From assembly GCF_014467235.1 (NCBI RefSeq), contig NZ_NKHP01000008.1, positions 77,072-141,071 of the forward strand: a stretch of DNA of 64,000 nucleotides, read 5' to 3'. Of this stretch, positions 1 through 11,388 are shown in pieces; the first letter of the stretch is position 1, and each line of letters opens with the position of its first letter. The stretch comes from Xenorhabdus indica (GTDB lineage Bacteria > Pseudomonadota > Gammaproteobacteria > Enterobacterales > Enterobacteriaceae). Below the pieces are notes generated by a model. That model was not told where the DNA came from and ran no database searches. It worked only from the letters and a program-made list of their open reading frames with translations. Both the position numbers and the translations under genes were made by a program.

Positions 1-50
1 GCGGTTATGATCAATATTATTCATGTATTATGCCCTGCTATTCTATGATT

Positions 51-120
51 TATCCCCCATTGTCTTTCAAGATATGGCTTTATTCTTTATTGACTATATT
101 TTGAAATTCATAGAGGTATA
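51..120 (-). repeat. Degenerate TATACCC-ended intergenic repeat, copy A
   Basis: The left end reads like TATCCCCCATTGTCTTTCAAG and the right end TTGAAATTCATAGAGGTATA. These match, in reverse orientation, the ends of the other copies at 2218, 35911, 53754 and 60212. The ends form imperfect inverted repeats around a non-conserved AT-rich centre. It resembles the short ERIC/MITE-like elements common in Photorhabdus and relatives; the family name is inference. Confidence 0.55.
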
Positions 121-382
121 TAGATAATTTCAAAACTATATTAACAATTATATTTAATCAATTAACAATACAGCAACAAACAAAAAATATTTCCTCCTAC
201 TTTTGTATATTACTGTAAATTTACCAGTTAATATTTGTGATCTGCTTTACGTATCACGATTTATATTAAACACAATTTAAATACTTATGTTGAATTAATG
301 CAAAATATTATTTGAACGGATTAAGATAACTACGTTGTAATTAAAAGAAAAACAACCAGAAGGGATAAAAAATAAGTGGCAG

Positions 383-423
383 AAAAAATAGCAGTGAGAA
401 GATAAATTCCTTACTTTCACTGC
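383..423 (-). terminator. Rho-independent terminator of ldtD
   Basis: Inverted arms GCAGTGA (391-397) and TCACTGC (417-423) are followed, when read on the minus strand, by a T tract (the A run at 383-388). Position about 45 nt past the ldtD stop fits its terminator. Confidence 0.6.
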
Positions 424-466
424 ATAGATGCGATTATTAATCTTTTCATTTATAATTTAATAAAAA

Positions 467-2194
467 TTATGGTGACAATATATCTCGTTTGATTGCCAAA
501 AGTTGGGACACCAGTTCAGATTTTTTTCTGGCATTGCTATCATATTCATAAATATCTTCCCGATATTGAGGCTTTCCTTTTTCATCGACCCAAGCTGTCT
601 GATAATAAAGGAATACTGGGATTTTTTTCGGTATATTCACATACCTTGTTGTCCATGTTCTCAAAGAATTATTCACACGATGTTTATCCCAACCCGCATC
701 TCCCAATAGCATATTGGCTAATTCAGGTGCTTTGTTAACACGTACACAACCTGAACTAATCGCTCTCATTTCCCGATTAAATGATGCCTGATTTGGTGTA
801 TCATGCAAATATATTGCCTCTGAGTTTGGCATATTAAACTTAAATCGTCCTAATGAGTTAGTTGGGCCCGGAGCTTGCCGTATCCGATAAGGGAAATTGC
901 CAGGTGTTATTACTCGCCAATTAATTGATGAGGGATTGATAACTGTAGCATCACTATGCCAACTGGAAAAAATAGTATAACCACGACTACGAAAATAATT
1001 GGGATCACGCATGGCTCTTGGTGCTATATCTTTGCGGATCATACTGACAGGAACAGTCCAGGGAGGGTTGATTACCACATTATTCATCTCACTGCTCATA
1101 ATCGGTGTCTTTCGGCTTGGACGTCCAACAACAACTTTAGAAGTTAAGACTTTTTCGCCATCCAAATAATAAAATAACGAATAATTCGGAATATTCACTA
1201 AAATTGCGGTAGGAAGATTCTCAGGAATAATGCGTAATCGCTGCATATTCAAAGCCATAATTCTGGCACGAGTTTGTGGCGTAGTATTTAGCCATACCCT
1301 TGTAGATTGCCCAATAACACCATCAGCAGGTAATCCATGTAAAGATTGAAAGCGTTTTACAGCAGCGACTAACTCTTTGTTATAAAATTGATTTTCTGGC
1401 CTGACTACTGATGCATCCAAAGTATCAGCTCGGATCAATATATTTCTTAATACGGTGACACTTTTACTACTTTGTCCGGGTCTTAACGTTTCTTTCATCA
1501 AAAATTCAGACCACGGCTGCTTATCTGATAATTGTTTTAGCATCTCACTGCGCATATTTTCATACATAGAATGATTAGGAGATAATCCCGAAATATAATC
1601 ACTAAGGCTATTATGAGAAATATTTTTTTGCCAATTATCAATTGAAGCAGAAGAAGGTAAATCGATTTTATAAGGTGTTTTGCTATATAACCATGAATCC
1701 CCTTTCTTATGAATGTTATTAATGAAATGAAGATAACCTAGCATAGCATCAGATAGAATAACATCTCGTCCCATATCACTTAATTCAGGAGAATTAAGTT
1801 GCACAAGCCATTTTCCAAATTGGGGCTGAAACCCTGCTAACGATAAATCAAATAATTGTCGTTCAAAATGTTGTATAGCATTTTCATCCTGCCATAATGG
1901 TTTCATGTTATTTACCGAATACAATCTGGCTAACTTATCAGAGAAAACAGGGATTATTTTTTTCGGTAATAAATTCTGTAATTGTTCCTTACTTTCTTCA
2001 AGAGAATTTGTTAAAAATACAGGAGCTATCTGAGTAGTGGTTATGTTGCTATCTGCTTTTTTTTGTTCCCCTGACAATTGCTGGACATCATTTGTTATCA
2101 ATCTATTTTGTTGATTGGCAAAGATACCCTCTGATACCACTAATATGCTACAAATAAAAGAAAATTTCAGTAATCTTACCGTATTATTTGCCAT
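467..2194 (-). CDS. ldtD: L,D-transpeptidase YcbB/LdtD
   Basis: Periplasmic enzyme that makes 3-3 (mDAP-mDAP) cross-links in peptidoglycan, the beta-lactam-tolerant alternative to PBP cross-linking. The 575-residue product has an N-terminal signal/anchor (about residues 7-26, ending GIFA), a scaffold domain, a PG_binding_1 domain (about 240-305, with FQ..HGL..DGVIG) and a C-terminal YkuD domain carrying HDTP and the catalytic SSGCVRV motif with Cys483. It is somewhat shorter than E. coli YcbB (about 615 aa), mostly in the N-terminal linker. The start is backed by an AGGTGA site 6 nt upstream. Transcribed alone; in E. coli it also neighbours mukB. Confidence 0.93.
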   Translation of the reverse strand: MANNTVRLLKFSFICSILVVSEGIFANQQNRLITNDVQQLSGEQKKADSNITTTQIAPVFLTNSLEESKEQLQNLLPKKIIPVFSDKLARLYSVNNMKPLWQDENAIQHFERQLFDLSLAGFQPQFGKWLVQLNSPELSDMGRDVILSDAMLGYLHFINNIHKKGDSWLYSKTPYKIDLPSSASIDNWQKNISHNSLSDYISGLSPNHSMYENMRSEMLKQLSDKQPWSEFLMKETLRPGQSSKSVTVLRNILIRADTLDASVVRPENQFYNKELVAAVKRFQSLHGLPADGVIGQSTRVWLNTTPQTRARIMALNMQRLRIIPENLPTAILVNIPNYSLFYYLDGEKVLTSKVVVGRPSRKTPIMSSEMNNVVINPPWTVPVSMIRKDIAPRAMRDPNYFRSRGYTIFSSWHSDATVINPSSINWRVITPGNFPYRIRQAPGPTNSLGRFKFNMPNSEAIYLHDTPNQASFNREMRAISSGCVRVNKAPELANMLLGDAGWDKHRVNNSLRTWTTRYVNIPKKIPVFLYYQTAWVDEKGKPQYREDIYEYDSNARKKSELVSQLLAIKRDILSP

Positions 2195-2217
2195 AAGAGT
2201 TCACCTCGCTTTTTATG

Positions 2218-2298
2218 TATACCCCTCTTTTTCATAGAGACAACTTAATCGACTGAATTCATCAGCCTTAGCACTGTACATGAGATTTACTGGGTATA
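2218..2298 (-). repeat. Degenerate TATACCC-ended intergenic repeat, copy B
   Basis: Begins TATACCCC and ends GGGTATA, with internal ..GAGACAACTT.. and ..GAGATTTACT.. matching the ends of the other copies. It is 81 bp long and lies just upstream of the ldtD start, so it may overlap its promoter. Confidence 0.5.
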
Positions 2299-2527
2299 TC
2301 TGGCTATCCAATGACTTATTCTAATTATCGGCAGAGCTATTTTATCAGAAGAAAATAATAGTAATTATATACATAATTATTTATTAAGACAGAAAGATTT
2401 TCAATTATATACAATTACATGAGTCAAAAGAAAATTTTCACTATAATAATTTAGATTATGTTAATCTTAAAAAAGAAAAGGCACTTAAAGTTCCATTAAT
2501 GAGAAATAAACATAATAAACTTTTATA

Positions 2528-2830
2528 TTAATATTCTGAGTTAATCACCAACTCTTCTCCAAATTTTCCTGCTTTAGGTAAAAGTTGATAAGAAGAATCA
2601 GATGCTCTCTCATCCAGCTAATTTTATTATTTTTACCAGGATCATCACCAGAAAAAATAATAAGGTTCATTTTATCAGCAGGAATATGGAGCTCTTCCTG
2701 TAAATATTTGGTCACTGTTTCTGTTTTGGTTTTAGTGCGTCCTGTGATGAATTTGCTCTGGCAATTGTATTTTTGCCTGGGCTATACCGTTTAAACCAAC
2801 AGCAAGCGCAGTCAGCATCACTTTATGCAT
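2528..2830 (-). pseudogene. aphA: Decayed class B acid phosphatase aphA
   Basis: Three fragments of AphA survive in different frames. First is an ATG with an AAGGA site and a signal-peptide-like start (MHKVMLTALAVGLNGIAQA), which runs into a stop about 33 codons in. In a second frame FITGRTKTKTETVTK and LHIPADKMN..IIFSGDDPGKN follow, matching the E. coli AphA region VTGRSPTKTETVSK...HIPA. In a third frame comes the C-terminus ASDSSYQLLPKAGKFGEEL ending VINSEY, matching AphA's extreme C-terminus. The catalytic FDIDDT segment and the GDSDND segment are deleted, so no phosphatase can be made. AphA in E. coli is a periplasmic nonspecific phosphatase. Homology is judged from memory of E. coli AphA. 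Confidence 0.85.
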
Positions 2831-2910
2831 CGTTTTTCCTTCTGCCATCTTGGTCACAATGGCATAGAATAATAAACACTCCTATTTCAAAACGTTATCA
2901 TTATCTTTAT

Positions 2911-2950
2911 AAATTAAAAGCCGTCATTTGATTGAATGACGGCTTTAATC
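2911..2950 (-). terminator. Terminator of the muk operon
   Basis: Perfect 12-bp inverted repeat, arms AAAGCCGTCATT (2917-2928) and AATGACGGCTTT (2935-2946) with a 6-nt loop, about 28 nt past the mukB stop. A/T runs flank both sides, so it may act in both directions. Confidence 0.85.
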
Positions 2951-2973
2951 TATTAGTTTAAAAAAAATTATCT

Positions 2974-5900
2974 TTAGAATATCACTTGAGCTTGCTCTTG
3001 CCGCTGTTCGATAGCAGGCACTTCCTGTCCAAAACCTCGCAACCCAACAACATGCACATGTTCCTGATTATTGAAGATTTTACGCACCAGTTTATAGGTT
3101 GTCCCTTTCTCTGGGCTGATATTCTCTGGCGCTGCGATAATTAACTGCATATGTAAACGTTCACATAATTCAAACAATGTCGCAATTGACTTTGCATCCA
3201 AACGGGCCGCTTCATCAAGGAACAGCAAACGACATGGAGAGATATCTTTGCCACGCAGACGACGGGATTCCTCTTCCCAACTCTGTACAACCATCACCAG
3301 AATTGACATCCCCGTACCAATCGCTTCACCTGTGGAAAGTGCCCCACTTTCCGCTTTCAGCCAACCGTCCGAACCACGGTTTACCTCGACTTCCAATTCA
3401 AGGTAATTACGATAGTCCAGTAGTTCTTCACCAATTGTTTGAGGTAAACGCTGCCCCATATCGATTTGCGGATTCAAACGCTGATAAAGTTTGGCCATTG
3501 CTTCCGAGAAAGTCAGACGCTGGCTATTAAACAGATCCTGGTGCTGCTCCTGCTGTTCAGAAAGTACATCCAGCAAAACAGAGTGGCTTTCACGTACATT
3601 CACATTCAGGCGTACACCACCTACCTGACCGAATGCAACAGTCTGCAACCCCTGGTTCAGCATACGAATACGGTTCTGCTCACGCTGAATGGTTTTACGG
3701 ATGATATTGGCTACACTTTTAGAGCTAATGGCCAATTTTTGCTCGCGTGCTGTCAATTCCTCCGTTAAGCGAGCCAGTTCAATCTCCATTTGTTCAATGG
3801 CATCAACTGGATCATCGGTACGAATAATATCCTGACGAATTCTCTCACGCAGATGTTGGTACACAGCGACAAAGAACTGAATCTTACGTTCAGGACGTTT
3901 CGGATCTTCAGACAATCGCAATGCGTCACGCAAATGCTCATTATCCGCTACCGCAAGACGCAACGCTCCCAACGCCTTATCTGACATTGAACGTAACGCA
4001 TCACCATCCATATAAGCCAGTTCACGACGATGGAGGCGACGTTCAACACCATTGTCTTTCACCATCCGCATTACAGCACACCAGCCAGCTTTAGAAGAAA
4101 CCACCTGATCCCGTTTCAGATAATAATCACGCTCAGATTTACGCAGCTTTTTGTGGAGGTTTTCTATTTCGGCCTCACAGAATGCAATTTGTTTCTCAAG
4201 CTGATTAATTCGGGAACGATTAGTTTGCACGGCGGTATGAAGCTGATCACGACGTTCACGGGCACGACTCTCTGCATCGGCATCAGCCTGAACACCGATC
4301 TCTTTCATCTCTTGCTCAAGTTCCTGCAACATATCCCGTTTGGTGTCATAAGAACTCTTCAATGAGGCCAATACCTGACTAAACTGAGCACATTGCGATT
4401 GCTGCTGGCGCAATTGTTCACGGGCACGGCGGCGATCAGATTCCGCATGTTCAAGACGCTGACGCAGTTTGTCATTCAAGTCACTATTTTCACTAAGCAT
4501 TCCCGCCGAGTCGCTGTAACTGAAATGCGCACGACGTTGTACTACTTCAGTCAGAGCAAAAGCCTGTTGTTTAGCCTTAATTTGACTATGCTTAGCTGCT
4601 TCATAATCCCGTTGTAACTGTTCATGTTGTTGGGGATCACTTTGTAAAACGGAAACCAATGGCTCAAGTTTATTCAGCGCACCACCATACTGTTGTAAGA
4701 AACGAACTGCATCTTGTGCTTCAACCATTTCTTCACGCACGGTTTCTACACGATCAATCAGTGTTTCATCCAACAAAATCGTGACTTGCGGAATCAACCG
4801 ATTCAGTACAGATAAACTCTCTTTTACCTGAGACTGTTTTTGTTGATATTGTTGAGTCTGAGTCTCAAATTGTGACAATTCTCGTTCCAGCTCTGTACGG
4901 CGCTGGCTTAGGCTACGAATTTCAACTTCCGGATCGTTATCAAACGCTACGGATAAGTGTTTACCAACAAAACGACTGAAAGCCTGATGCGCACGTTGGA
5001 TTTTCTGTACATCAAATGAGAGCGTTGCGTAACGCTCTGCCAGTGTATCACGCTCCAGGCTAAGAGCTTCCAGACGGTTTTCCCTTGCCGCCCGCCCAAA
5101 AAGTGGCACTTCAGGATAACGGGAATAGCGCCACTGGCGATCGGAGGATTTCACCAGAACTGCATTTTCCTGCTCTTCAAAATGGAATACGCTGTCATCG
5201 AATGATTGTGGATCACCCTCAATCAGATAGAGATCTTCCGGGCAATCTTCCAATGCTTCCAAATGTGGACGTACCAGAGAGAGATCAGGTACAACAATCG
5301 CATGACGTGCAGGGCCATATAGCGCAGAGAAATAAGGTGCATCGTCAATGGTAATATCATCGTAAATCTCTGAGAGAAGAACGCCACCAAAACGCTCCGC
5401 CAGTGCCAACAATCGGCTATCTTCTGCACCACTCGGCTGGCTCAGACGCTCAATCTGTTTTTCGAATTCACGTTTCTGTGCCGCCACATCGTCACGTTCA
5501 ACAGTGATTTCACGTTCTTGTTCCAGCAACTGCTGCATATATTCCGTAACATCATTACCACTTTCGAACGTTTCACCACTCTGCTCACTAAGTTGGTTCA
5601 GCATTTCCTGCGCAGCCAGCCAAACAGGGGCACGTGATGTCAATCCTTGAATTTTCTGCTTGAGTTGCTCAAGTTCTTGGCGCATCTGCATACGGCGCTC
5701 ACCACTTTTATGCGCACTCTGGCTTAATTCTTCTAGCTGGGCTTCTAATTCACCCTGCAATGCTTCCAGATCTTCCGCCTGATATTGCTGGTGATGGCGT
5801 TTACAGAAGTCTTCCAGCAAACGCTCTGCGTTTTGCTGGCTGTTCAACCGTTGTTCCAGTTCAGCCAGTTGAATACGCAATGGTTGAATGCGATCAGCCA

Positions 5901-7431
5901 AATGACGCTGAGATGGCCATTCACGCAGTACTTCGCGAGCACTTTGCCATGCTTCGCTGCGGCTGACTTCACCAACAACACTTTTTACTAGCTGGTAAGC
6001 TTGCTCGAACTGGCTATGAGCGGCATCGGCCACACTCAGCTTTTGTTCCAATGACAACAGGGTTTCTGTTGCCTGCTGCTCTTTAGCCTGATAGGTTTCT
6101 TGCCATTCTTCTGCATTTTCTATCGACAATTCAGGAAGCTGGCAAAACTCACGGGCACGTTCCAACGCTTGCAATGCCTGCTGGTATTGAATTGCACGGG
6201 TTTGTTGTACATCTAATGCCTGCTGATAATCAGCAAGCTGGCTTTTCAATTCGTCAACTTCCTGTTCAGCAGCCTCAGAAACCGCCTCATATTCGGCCTG
6301 CAATTCCTTCGCTTCCTCAACGACTTCAGTTTGTTCTTCCAGTCGATAAGTCAGTTCTTCAACATCAGCCTGGTAACGGTCAATTTTCTCCTGCTGGCGC
6401 ATGGCTGTTTGCACCAGATTCAGGTGATCACTGGCTGCCTGATAATCCATCTCCAAATCAGAAGATGCGTCATTCTGTTCAGCAAGTTCCCGTGCCATCT
6501 CAACATGGCGATACTGTTCCGTCACTAGCTGACGACGGCCCGCAAACAATTCACTACGTAAAGCCAGTGCTTCATCTAAATGGATGCGACGCTCGTTAGC
6601 ATGACGCATGTAATCAGCCGAAACATATGCCGTCGCTTCAGTGATAAGATGCTTAAACAAATCGCGGTCAGATTGAGTGACACGAATGGCTTCCAGCGTA
6701 ATACGGTTTTCACGCAGAGCGGCTTCCATATCCTGAAATGCTTTTCTGACACCACTATTTTCTGGCAATAAGTAATCACGCAATGAACGGGTAATGGCAC
6801 TGGAAATCCCGCCATACAGCGATGCTTCGATCAAACGGTAAAACTTGCTGCGATCACTGGCAGAACGCAGACGTTTTGGGATCACACCTAAATCAAACAT
6901 CAAGGCATGGTAGTCAGCGATGGAGTTGAATTGTTTGAACTGGACGCCATCCATCTCATCAAGACGCTCTTTCAGTTCATTTAATGGCAGAACCCGCGCC
7001 TGACGTTCGCTGATGTTTTCGGTTAATAACTGTGTCGGCTGAATTGATGCAGGGACACCCTGGATCATAAAGGGCTTAATATCAACTTTCCGGTCTCGAC
7101 CGGCAACCTGCTGCAAACGTACACCGGCAATGATCCGCTGATGACGGGAATTAACAACATCCAGTACAGAATAACAAACACCTGCACGCAGTTTTCCGTG
7201 CAGACCTTTATCACGGGAACCACTTGTTGCTCCTGCCTCCGTGGTATTACGGAAATGCAATAGCGTCAGGTCAGGGATCAAAGCCGTGACAAATGCTGCC
7301 ATCGTCGTGGATTTACCCGCACCATTACCACCAGATAACGTGGTTACCAGTTCATCAAGATCAAACGTTCTGGCAAAAAAGCCGTTCCAGTTAACAAGTG
7401 TCAGTGAGCGAAATTTACCGCGTTCAATCAT
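2974..7431 (-). CDS. mukB: Chromosome partition protein MukB (SMC-like ATPase)
   Basis: Large SMC-like subunit of the MukBEF condensin, which compacts and segregates the chromosome and works with topoisomerase IV. Length (1485 aa) matches E. coli MukB (1486). Visible are the Walker A GGNGAGKS (residues 34-41), long Gln/Glu-rich coiled coils on both sides of a central hinge, the signature [10 protein letters not shown] (1365-1374) and the Walker [12 protein letters not shown] (ending at residue 1412). Its ATG overlaps the mukE stop by 4 nt (ATGA), indicating translational coupling. Last gene of cmoM-mukF-mukE-mukB. Confidence 0.98.
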   Translation of the reverse strand: MIERGKFRSLTLVNWNGFFARTFDLDELVTTLSGGNGAGKSTTMAAFVTALIPDLTLLHFRNTTEAGATSGSRDKGLHGKLRAGVCYSVLDVVNSRHQRIIAGVRLQQVAGRDRKVDIKPFMIQGVPASIQPTQLLTENISERQARVLPLNELKERLDEMDGVQFKQFNSIADYHALMFDLGVIPKRLRSASDRSKFYRLIEASLYGGISSAITRSLRDYLLPENSGVRKAFQDMEAALRENRITLEAIRVTQSDRDLFKHLITEATAYVSADYMRHANERRIHLDEALALRSELFAGRRQLVTEQYRHVEMARELAEQNDASSDLEMDYQAASDHLNLVQTAMRQQEKIDRYQADVEELTYRLEEQTEVVEEAKELQAEYEAVSEAAEQEVDELKSQLADYQQALDVQQTRAIQYQQALQALERAREFCQLPELSIENAEEWQETYQAKEQQATETLLSLEQKLSVADAAHSQFEQAYQLVKSVVGEVSRSEAWQSAREVLREWPSQRHLADRIQPLRIQLAELEQRLNSQQNAERLLEDFCKRHHQQYQAEDLEALQGELEAQLEELSQSAHKSGERRMQMRQELEQLKQKIQGLTSRAPVWLAAQEMLNQLSEQSGETFESGNDVTEYMQQLLEQEREITVERDDVAAQKREFEKQIERLSQPSGAEDSRLLALAERFGGVLLSEIYDDITIDDAPYFSALYGPARHAIVVPDLSLVRPHLEALEDCPEDLYLIEGDPQSFDDSVFHFEEQENAVLVKSSDRQWRYSRYPEVPLFGRAARENRLEALSLERDTLAERYATLSFDVQKIQRAHQAFSRFVGKHLSVAFDNDPEVEIRSLSQRRTELERELSQFETQTQQYQQKQSQVKESLSVLNRLIPQVTILLDETLIDRVETVREEMVEAQDAVRFLQQYGGALNKLEPLVSVLQSDPQQHEQLQRDYEAAKHSQIKAKQQAFALTEVVQRRAHFSYSDSAGMLSENSDLNDKLRQRLEHAESDRRRAREQLRQQQSQCAQFSQVLASLKSSYDTKRDMLQELEQEMKEIGVQADADAESRARERRDQLHTAVQTNRSRINQLEKQIAFCEAEIENLHKKLRKSERDYYLKRDQVVSSKAGWCAVMRMVKDNGVERRLHRRELAYMDGDALRSMSDKALGALRLAVADNEHLRDALRLSEDPKRPERKIQFFVAVYQHLRERIRQDIIRTDDPVDAIEQMEIELARLTEELTAREQKLAISSKSVANIIRKTIQREQNRIRMLNQGLQTVAFGQVGGVRLNVNVRESHSVLLDVLSEQQEQHQDLFNSQRLTFSEAMAKLYQRLNPQIDMGQRLPQTIGEELLDYRNYLELEVEVNRGSDGWLKAESGALSTGEAIGTGMSILVMVVQSWEEESRRLRGKDISPCRLLFLDEAARLDAKSIATLFELCERLHMQLIIAAPENISPEKGTTYKLVRKIFNNQEHVHVVGLRGFGQEVPAIEQRQEQAQVIF

Positions 7432-8150
7432 GACTGCTCATCCTCCGCACCTTCTGCTGAATGCACCGATGCTTCTTCGTGTTCACTACCTTCTCGCGAT
7501 AAGCTACTTTCCACCGACATCGCCTCTCCATCACGGATCATCCGTAACTGAGCTTCACGTGGATCATCACCGCTACGCACATCTGCACCGAAACGAAATA
7601 CAGCTTCGGTGATCGTAAATTTATTACTGTCATTTTGCAGGAAATAGACCATTCCTAAACGACGCAAACGGTTTAGGGAAGTACGTACTTTTTCCTGTAG
7701 TTTTAGTTTATCCAAATCAGAGCCAGTTGAGCGTTGGTTCAGCAATTTCATCAGCTTATTTTCATCTGCCAATGACAACAGCTCTTCATAAAGTTCCTGA
7801 TAAGTAAATATGCCCTGATTGGATAAACGCTCCGGGCTGAGATAGAGATAGCACAGGATCTTACCCACCATCATATCCAACTCAGACAAAACAGAGCGGG
7901 AAATCAGTGTATTTGAACGCGGGCGTAAGTAGAAAAAACCTTCTGGTGCGCGAATTAACTCGACGTTATAACGTGAGTAAAAAGTTTCCAACTCCTCCTG
8001 AAAATCCATTAAAAAAGCATGATTATCAAGATCATCCATTCCAATATGACGCCCTGAACGAAGTTGGCTGTCTAATCCTGGAAAAAGTGTGTTGGATAAT
8101 GCCTGAGCCAGTTTAACTGGCATAAATTGTTCAATATGTGTCGATGACAT
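7428..8150 (-). CDS. mukE: Chromosome partition protein MukE
   Basis: Non-SMC subunit that binds the MukF dimer and the MukB head to regulate its ATPase. The start is set at MSSTHIEQF, equivalent to the long form of E. coli MukE (MSSTNIEQ); an upstream in-frame Met at 8177 gives nine unconserved residues and is less likely. The body ([37 protein letters not shown]) is near-identical to E. coli. The C-terminus is acidic. The gene overlaps the 3' end of mukF by about 20 nt and mukB by 4 nt. Confidence 0.95.
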   Translation of the reverse strand: MSSTHIEQFMPVKLAQALSNTLFPGLDSQLRSGRHIGMDDLDNHAFLMDFQEELETFYSRYNVELIRAPEGFFYLRPRSNTLISRSVLSELDMMVGKILCYLYLSPERLSNQGIFTYQELYEELLSLADENKLMKLLNQRSTGSDLDKLKLQEKVRTSLNRLRRLGMVYFLQNDSNKFTITEAVFRFGADVRSGDDPREAQLRMIRDGEAMSVESSLSREGSEHEEASVHSAEGAEDEQS

Positions 8151-9453
8151 GTGCCTGCACCTTGGCTCCGTAATCATTAATCGCTAACCATTCCGCTGGC
8201 AACCCAGAGAAATCCGCTTCTGCAACGCCCAACCGTACTGCCTGATCCACCAGAATACGTGCCACATCAAAATGACGCTGGCGGGGATGCTGAGCAAGGT
8301 AGTCACGCAATACTGCCCCTAAATCCAATGGAAGTTTGGCCTGTTGGTAAATTGCCAGCGCCTGTTCCACCATCTCCGCCAGTTGCTCGTTGATTTCACT
8401 AAACTCTTCGTATTCCATTTCCGGTGGCAATTCACCCATGACTTCTTCATTGCGCAATGTTAGCTCTTCATCACGCATATCCAGCAAACGCTCTGCATTC
8501 GCGACAGTCAGCACCCACGGGTTATCAAAATAGTGTTGGATAGATTGGCGAAGACGCTGAGCAAAAATGCGGTTTTTATCCATGTCAATGGCAGTTCTAA
8601 TAAATTTGTGAACATGGCGGTCGTAACCGATCCAAAGGTCAATAGCCTGCTGCCCCCAACTAATAATACGATCGAGTTTGTTTTGCAGATCAAAAACCAG
8701 TTTATCAACCAGCTCAGATCCCTCATTTACCATATTGGCATCCTGGATCCGCAGTAGATTAGCCTGTAGTTTATCACCGGCTGCCTCCAGTGTGTCCTGA
8801 AGCTCTTTCAGGGTTCCAGAGGTTTCAGACAGTAGCTGCTCACAGTTGGCGATAGCTGCCTGCCAATCCTGATTAAGCAACGCCGCAATATCTGCTTTTA
8901 CGCTGTTTTGTTGCTCATCCATAATGCGCTGTGACATATCAATACTGTCAAATATTTCAGCTACTGAATATTTAAGTGGCGCAAACACATTGCGATGCCA
9001 ATGAAATTCATCACCACTTTCTTCAGCAGCTTCAGCAGCACGATGCAGTTCACTGGCAACGATGGAAAGCTGCATGGAAAGACGCAATGTAGAGAATTCA
9101 CGCTGGCGAATATAATAATCACTAATGCCAATCCCTAATGGAGTCAGGCGATAGATAGCATTACCCTCTGCTAATTCACTGGTAAAACGGCTAAGCAACT
9201 TTTGGCGCACCATGTCGTTAATGGCGTTGTTCGCCCTAACCGCAACCGCTTCCGCCGTTTGTTCAAAACCTTTACAAACCTCCCGGAAAGCATCAACCAG
9301 CTCTCCTTCACTCATTTCGCCATCAAGACGTTCATTATTCAATACAGCAATTGCCATCAAAAAAGCCAACCGCTCTGGTGGCAACGAAATGGAAAAATCA
9401 TTCTTTCTGGCCCAGGACACAAGTTCAGGAACAGTCTGGGAATATTCACTCAT
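8131..9453 (-). CDS. mukF: Chromosome partition protein MukF (kleisin)
   Basis: Kleisin subunit that bridges MukB heads and recruits MukE. From the ATG at 9453 the product is [16 protein letters not shown]..., 440 aa, the same length as E. coli MukF. A longer in-frame extension to 9531 would run deep into cmoM and has no family support. N-terminal winged-helix dimerisation region, central helical bundle and C-terminal winged helix (..[11 protein letters not shown]..) are recognisable. The start overlaps the cmoM stop as ATGA. Confidence 0.96.
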   Translation of the reverse strand: MSEYSQTVPELVSWARKNDFSISLPPERLAFLMAIAVLNNERLDGEMSEGELVDAFREVCKGFEQTAEAVAVRANNAINDMVRQKLLSRFTSELAEGNAIYRLTPLGIGISDYYIRQREFSTLRLSMQLSIVASELHRAAEAAEESGDEFHWHRNVFAPLKYSVAEIFDSIDMSQRIMDEQQNSVKADIAALLNQDWQAAIANCEQLLSETSGTLKELQDTLEAAGDKLQANLLRIQDANMVNEGSELVDKLVFDLQNKLDRIISWGQQAIDLWIGYDRHVHKFIRTAIDMDKNRIFAQRLRQSIQHYFDNPWVLTVANAERLLDMRDEELTLRNEEVMGELPPEMEYEEFSEINEQLAEMVEQALAIYQQAKLPLDLGAVLRDYLAQHPRQRHFDVARILVDQAVRLGVAEADFSGLPAEWLAINDYGAKVQAHVIDTY

Positions 9454-10235
9454 AATTCGCTCTTTAAGGTAGGCTTGCGTGCCATCACATGAATGTAGCG
9501 TCCAAGGCTGATATAGGGCTCTTGTCTGCAATAACGTTGTTCAAGTTCTAGCAACGCTGGAAAATCTGTATCTTGCAATTGGCGACTTTGCAGGTAGTCG
9601 TGAAAAACCCTGACTCCTGTTTTTCCGGTTATTTCCATATTGAGCTCAACGAGCCATTGATATACCTGTTCAGGCACTAATGGATTCTGTGGCGATAGAG
9701 AACGCTTACGGCGACGCTGAATATTCGGCGTCGCCAAATGAAAATTACCCAAAATGGCATTGCGCATAACTAGTCCATTAGCATTATAAAACATTAATGA
9801 GAGTGCACCACCGGGCGTTATTATATCTCCCAATATTTCTATCGCATCTTTTTGATCGGTGATCCATTCCAATACCGCATGGAATAGAATTAAATCAACG
9901 GGCTGTTCAATATATCGGCGAATTTCCTGTACCGGACTTTGGATAAATTGCATCTGATGAAGAACGCCACGTTCTTCTGCATTACTTTTTGCCCGTTGGA
10001 TCATTTCTTCAGAAAGGTCACATAATATTACCTGATGGCCTAATTCAGCTAATTGGCAAGCCATATTTCCTTCACCACCCCCTGCATCTAAAATACGCAG
10101 TGGTTGTTGAGGTAAATGGTTCAGCAATTCTTTGATATCCTGCCAGACAACGGCCTGTCTGATTTTACCTTTGGTTGTGCCGTAAATATTACGCGAAAAT
10201 TTGTCTGCAATATCATCGAAATTGCGATCCCGCAT
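9450..10235 (-). CDS. cmoM: tRNA 5-carboxymethoxyuridine methyltransferase CmoM (SmtA)
   Basis: SAM-dependent methyltransferase that converts cmo5U34 to mcmo5U34 in a subset of tRNAs. Class I MTase motif I is LDAGGGEGN, followed by an acidic loop (LCDLSEEMI). The start chosen is [10 protein letters not shown] (261 aa, as in E. coli, whose protein begins M.DRNFDDIA); a Met five residues upstream at 10250 is possible. First gene of the muk operon as in E. coli (smtA-mukFEB), coupled to mukF by a 4-nt overlap. Confidence 0.93.
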   Translation of the reverse strand: MRDRNFDDIADKFSRNIYGTTKGKIRQAVVWQDIKELLNHLPQQPLRILDAGGGEGNMACQLAELGHQVILCDLSEEMIQRAKSNAEERGVLHQMQFIQSPVQEIRRYIEQPVDLILFHAVLEWITDQKDAIEILGDIITPGGALSLMFYNANGLVMRNAILGNFHLATPNIQRRRKRSLSPQNPLVPEQVYQWLVELNMEITGKTGVRVFHDYLQSRQLQDTDFPALLELEQRYCRQEPYISLGRYIHVMARKPTLKSEL

Positions 10236-10403
10236 GAAAAACTGCCTCACTTATCAACTAAGTTTGATGTATCTATTGAATATTTATGCTGTCTATTGCT
10301 ATTTTTTTACTATTGTTATTTTGGCACAGTAATCAGTAAATTCACTACTTTTAGCCCTGAATCTACCCCTGTGCGGTGATAATTCAATCAAACCATAGGC
10401 CAA

Positions 10404-11198
10404 TTGATGTTATTCCTGCTTAAAAAATACGTTGGTGCGCTATTAATGCCGCTACCTTTAATCATTCTTATCTCTCTGGCTGCTTTGCTTTTGTTGTGGT
10501 TTACCCACTGGCAAAAAACGGGGAAAGTTATTCTGTCACTGAGCTGGCTTGCGCTACTTTTATTAAGCTTACAACCCGTTGCTGACAAGTTGTTACTTCC
10601 TGTTGAAGGGAAATATATCCAACGCTACGAGCCTGATACCAAACATACACCGCCGATAAAATACATTGTCGTTCTTGGTGGCGATTTCACTTATAACCCG
10701 GAATGGGCACCCAGTGCCAATCTTATTAGTAATAGCTTGCCCAGAGTGACCGAAGGTATTCGGTTATATCGTCTTAATTCTGGTGCAAAAATGATTTTTA
10801 CCGGGGGTAAGGGTGTTAATTCAATTAGCAGTGCAGAAATCGCTGCTATGGTAGCACAATCTTTGGGAGTTCCTGTAGAAGACACAATAGCATTAAAAAA
10901 ACCGCTGGATACAGAGGAAGAAGCGATCGAGGTTGAAAAGATCGTTATGCAACAGCCTCTTATTCTTGTCACTTCCGCAAATCATATGAAACGTTCTCTG
11001 AAATTTTTCGAACAACGTGGTATGCACCCTATTCCCGGCCCGGCAAATCAACTGGCAGTCACAACTCCATTATATGGATGGGAAAAATACATTCCATCTT
11101 CCTATTCTTTTTCCCATACGGAGCGTGCCTGGTATGAAACACTGGGGAAAATTTGGCAAGCAATCAAACCTTCCAGTACGGATAAAGAGAACGAATAA
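10404..11198 (+). CDS. elyC: Envelope biogenesis factor ElyC (YcbC, DUF218)
   Basis: Inner-membrane protein needed for peptidoglycan assembly at low temperature in E. coli, thought to act on undecaprenyl-phosphate lipid carrier metabolism. 264 aa against about 259 in E. coli. Two N-terminal transmembrane helices (about 10-30 and 38-58) precede a periplasmic DUF218 domain with YIVVLGGDF, IFTGGKG and LVTSANHMKRS. The start ATGTTATTCCTG follows an uninterrupted membrane-type N-terminus; an ATG two codons upstream is also possible. Divergent from cmoM. Confidence 0.9.
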   Translation: MMLFLLKKYVGALLMPLPLIILISLAALLLLWFTHWQKTGKVILSLSWLALLLLSLQPVADKLLLPVEGKYIQRYEPDTKHTPPIKYIVVLGGDFTYNPEWAPSANLISNSLPRVTEGIRLYRLNSGAKMIFTGGKGVNSISSAEIAAMVAQSLGVPVEDTIALKKPLDTEEEAIEVEKIVMQQPLILVTSANHMKRSLKFFEQRGMHPIPGPANQLAVTTPLYGWEKYIPSSYSFSHTERAWYETLGKIWQAIKPSSTDKENE

Positions 11199-11283
11199 TT
11201 AGCAAACTCGCGGTAGAAAACCGCTAGCAGTATCACTATATACAAATACAAACCTGCTCATTCTGTTTAATAACACCCAATCC

Positions 11284-11309
11284 AATTAGGCGGTTCAAAT
11301 CGCCTAATT
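11284..11309. terminator. Hairpin between convergent elyC and kdsB
   Basis: Arms AATTAGGCG (11284-11292) and CGCCTAATT (11301-11309) with an 8-nt loop, followed on the plus strand by a T-rich stretch. Probably terminates elyC. Confidence 0.6.
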
Positions 11310-11331
11310 ACGTTTCTTATGCTCTGAATTC

Positions 11332-11369
11332 CGCTGGTTTTCAAAAGATCTACTATTCAAAAACCAGCG
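11332..11369. terminator. Second hairpin between elyC and kdsB
   Basis: Arms CGCTGGTTTT (11332-11341) and AAAACCAGCG (11360-11369), about 20 nt past the kdsB stop on the minus strand. Likely the kdsB terminator or a bidirectional element. Confidence 0.5.
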
Positions 11370-11388
11370 CATTCAAAATTTCTTATAC

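Larger units (their letters stand above)
1..466. other. AT-rich intergenic region at window edge
   Basis: No convincing coding sequence is visible in this stretch, which lies downstream of ldtD. It holds one degenerate TATACCC-ended repeat (51-120) and the hairpin listed separately as the ldtD terminator (383-423). The gene to the left lies outside the window. Confidence 0.6.

Noticed and set aside
9454-9531. N-terminal extension of MukF into cmoM
   Set aside because: The 440-residue start matches the E. coli length exactly and forms a 4-nt ATGA overlap with cmoM; the extension has no family support.
11284-11309. GGTTCAAAT as a possible tRNA T-loop
   Set aside because: It is the loop of a simple hairpin; no acceptor, D or anticodon arms can be drawn.
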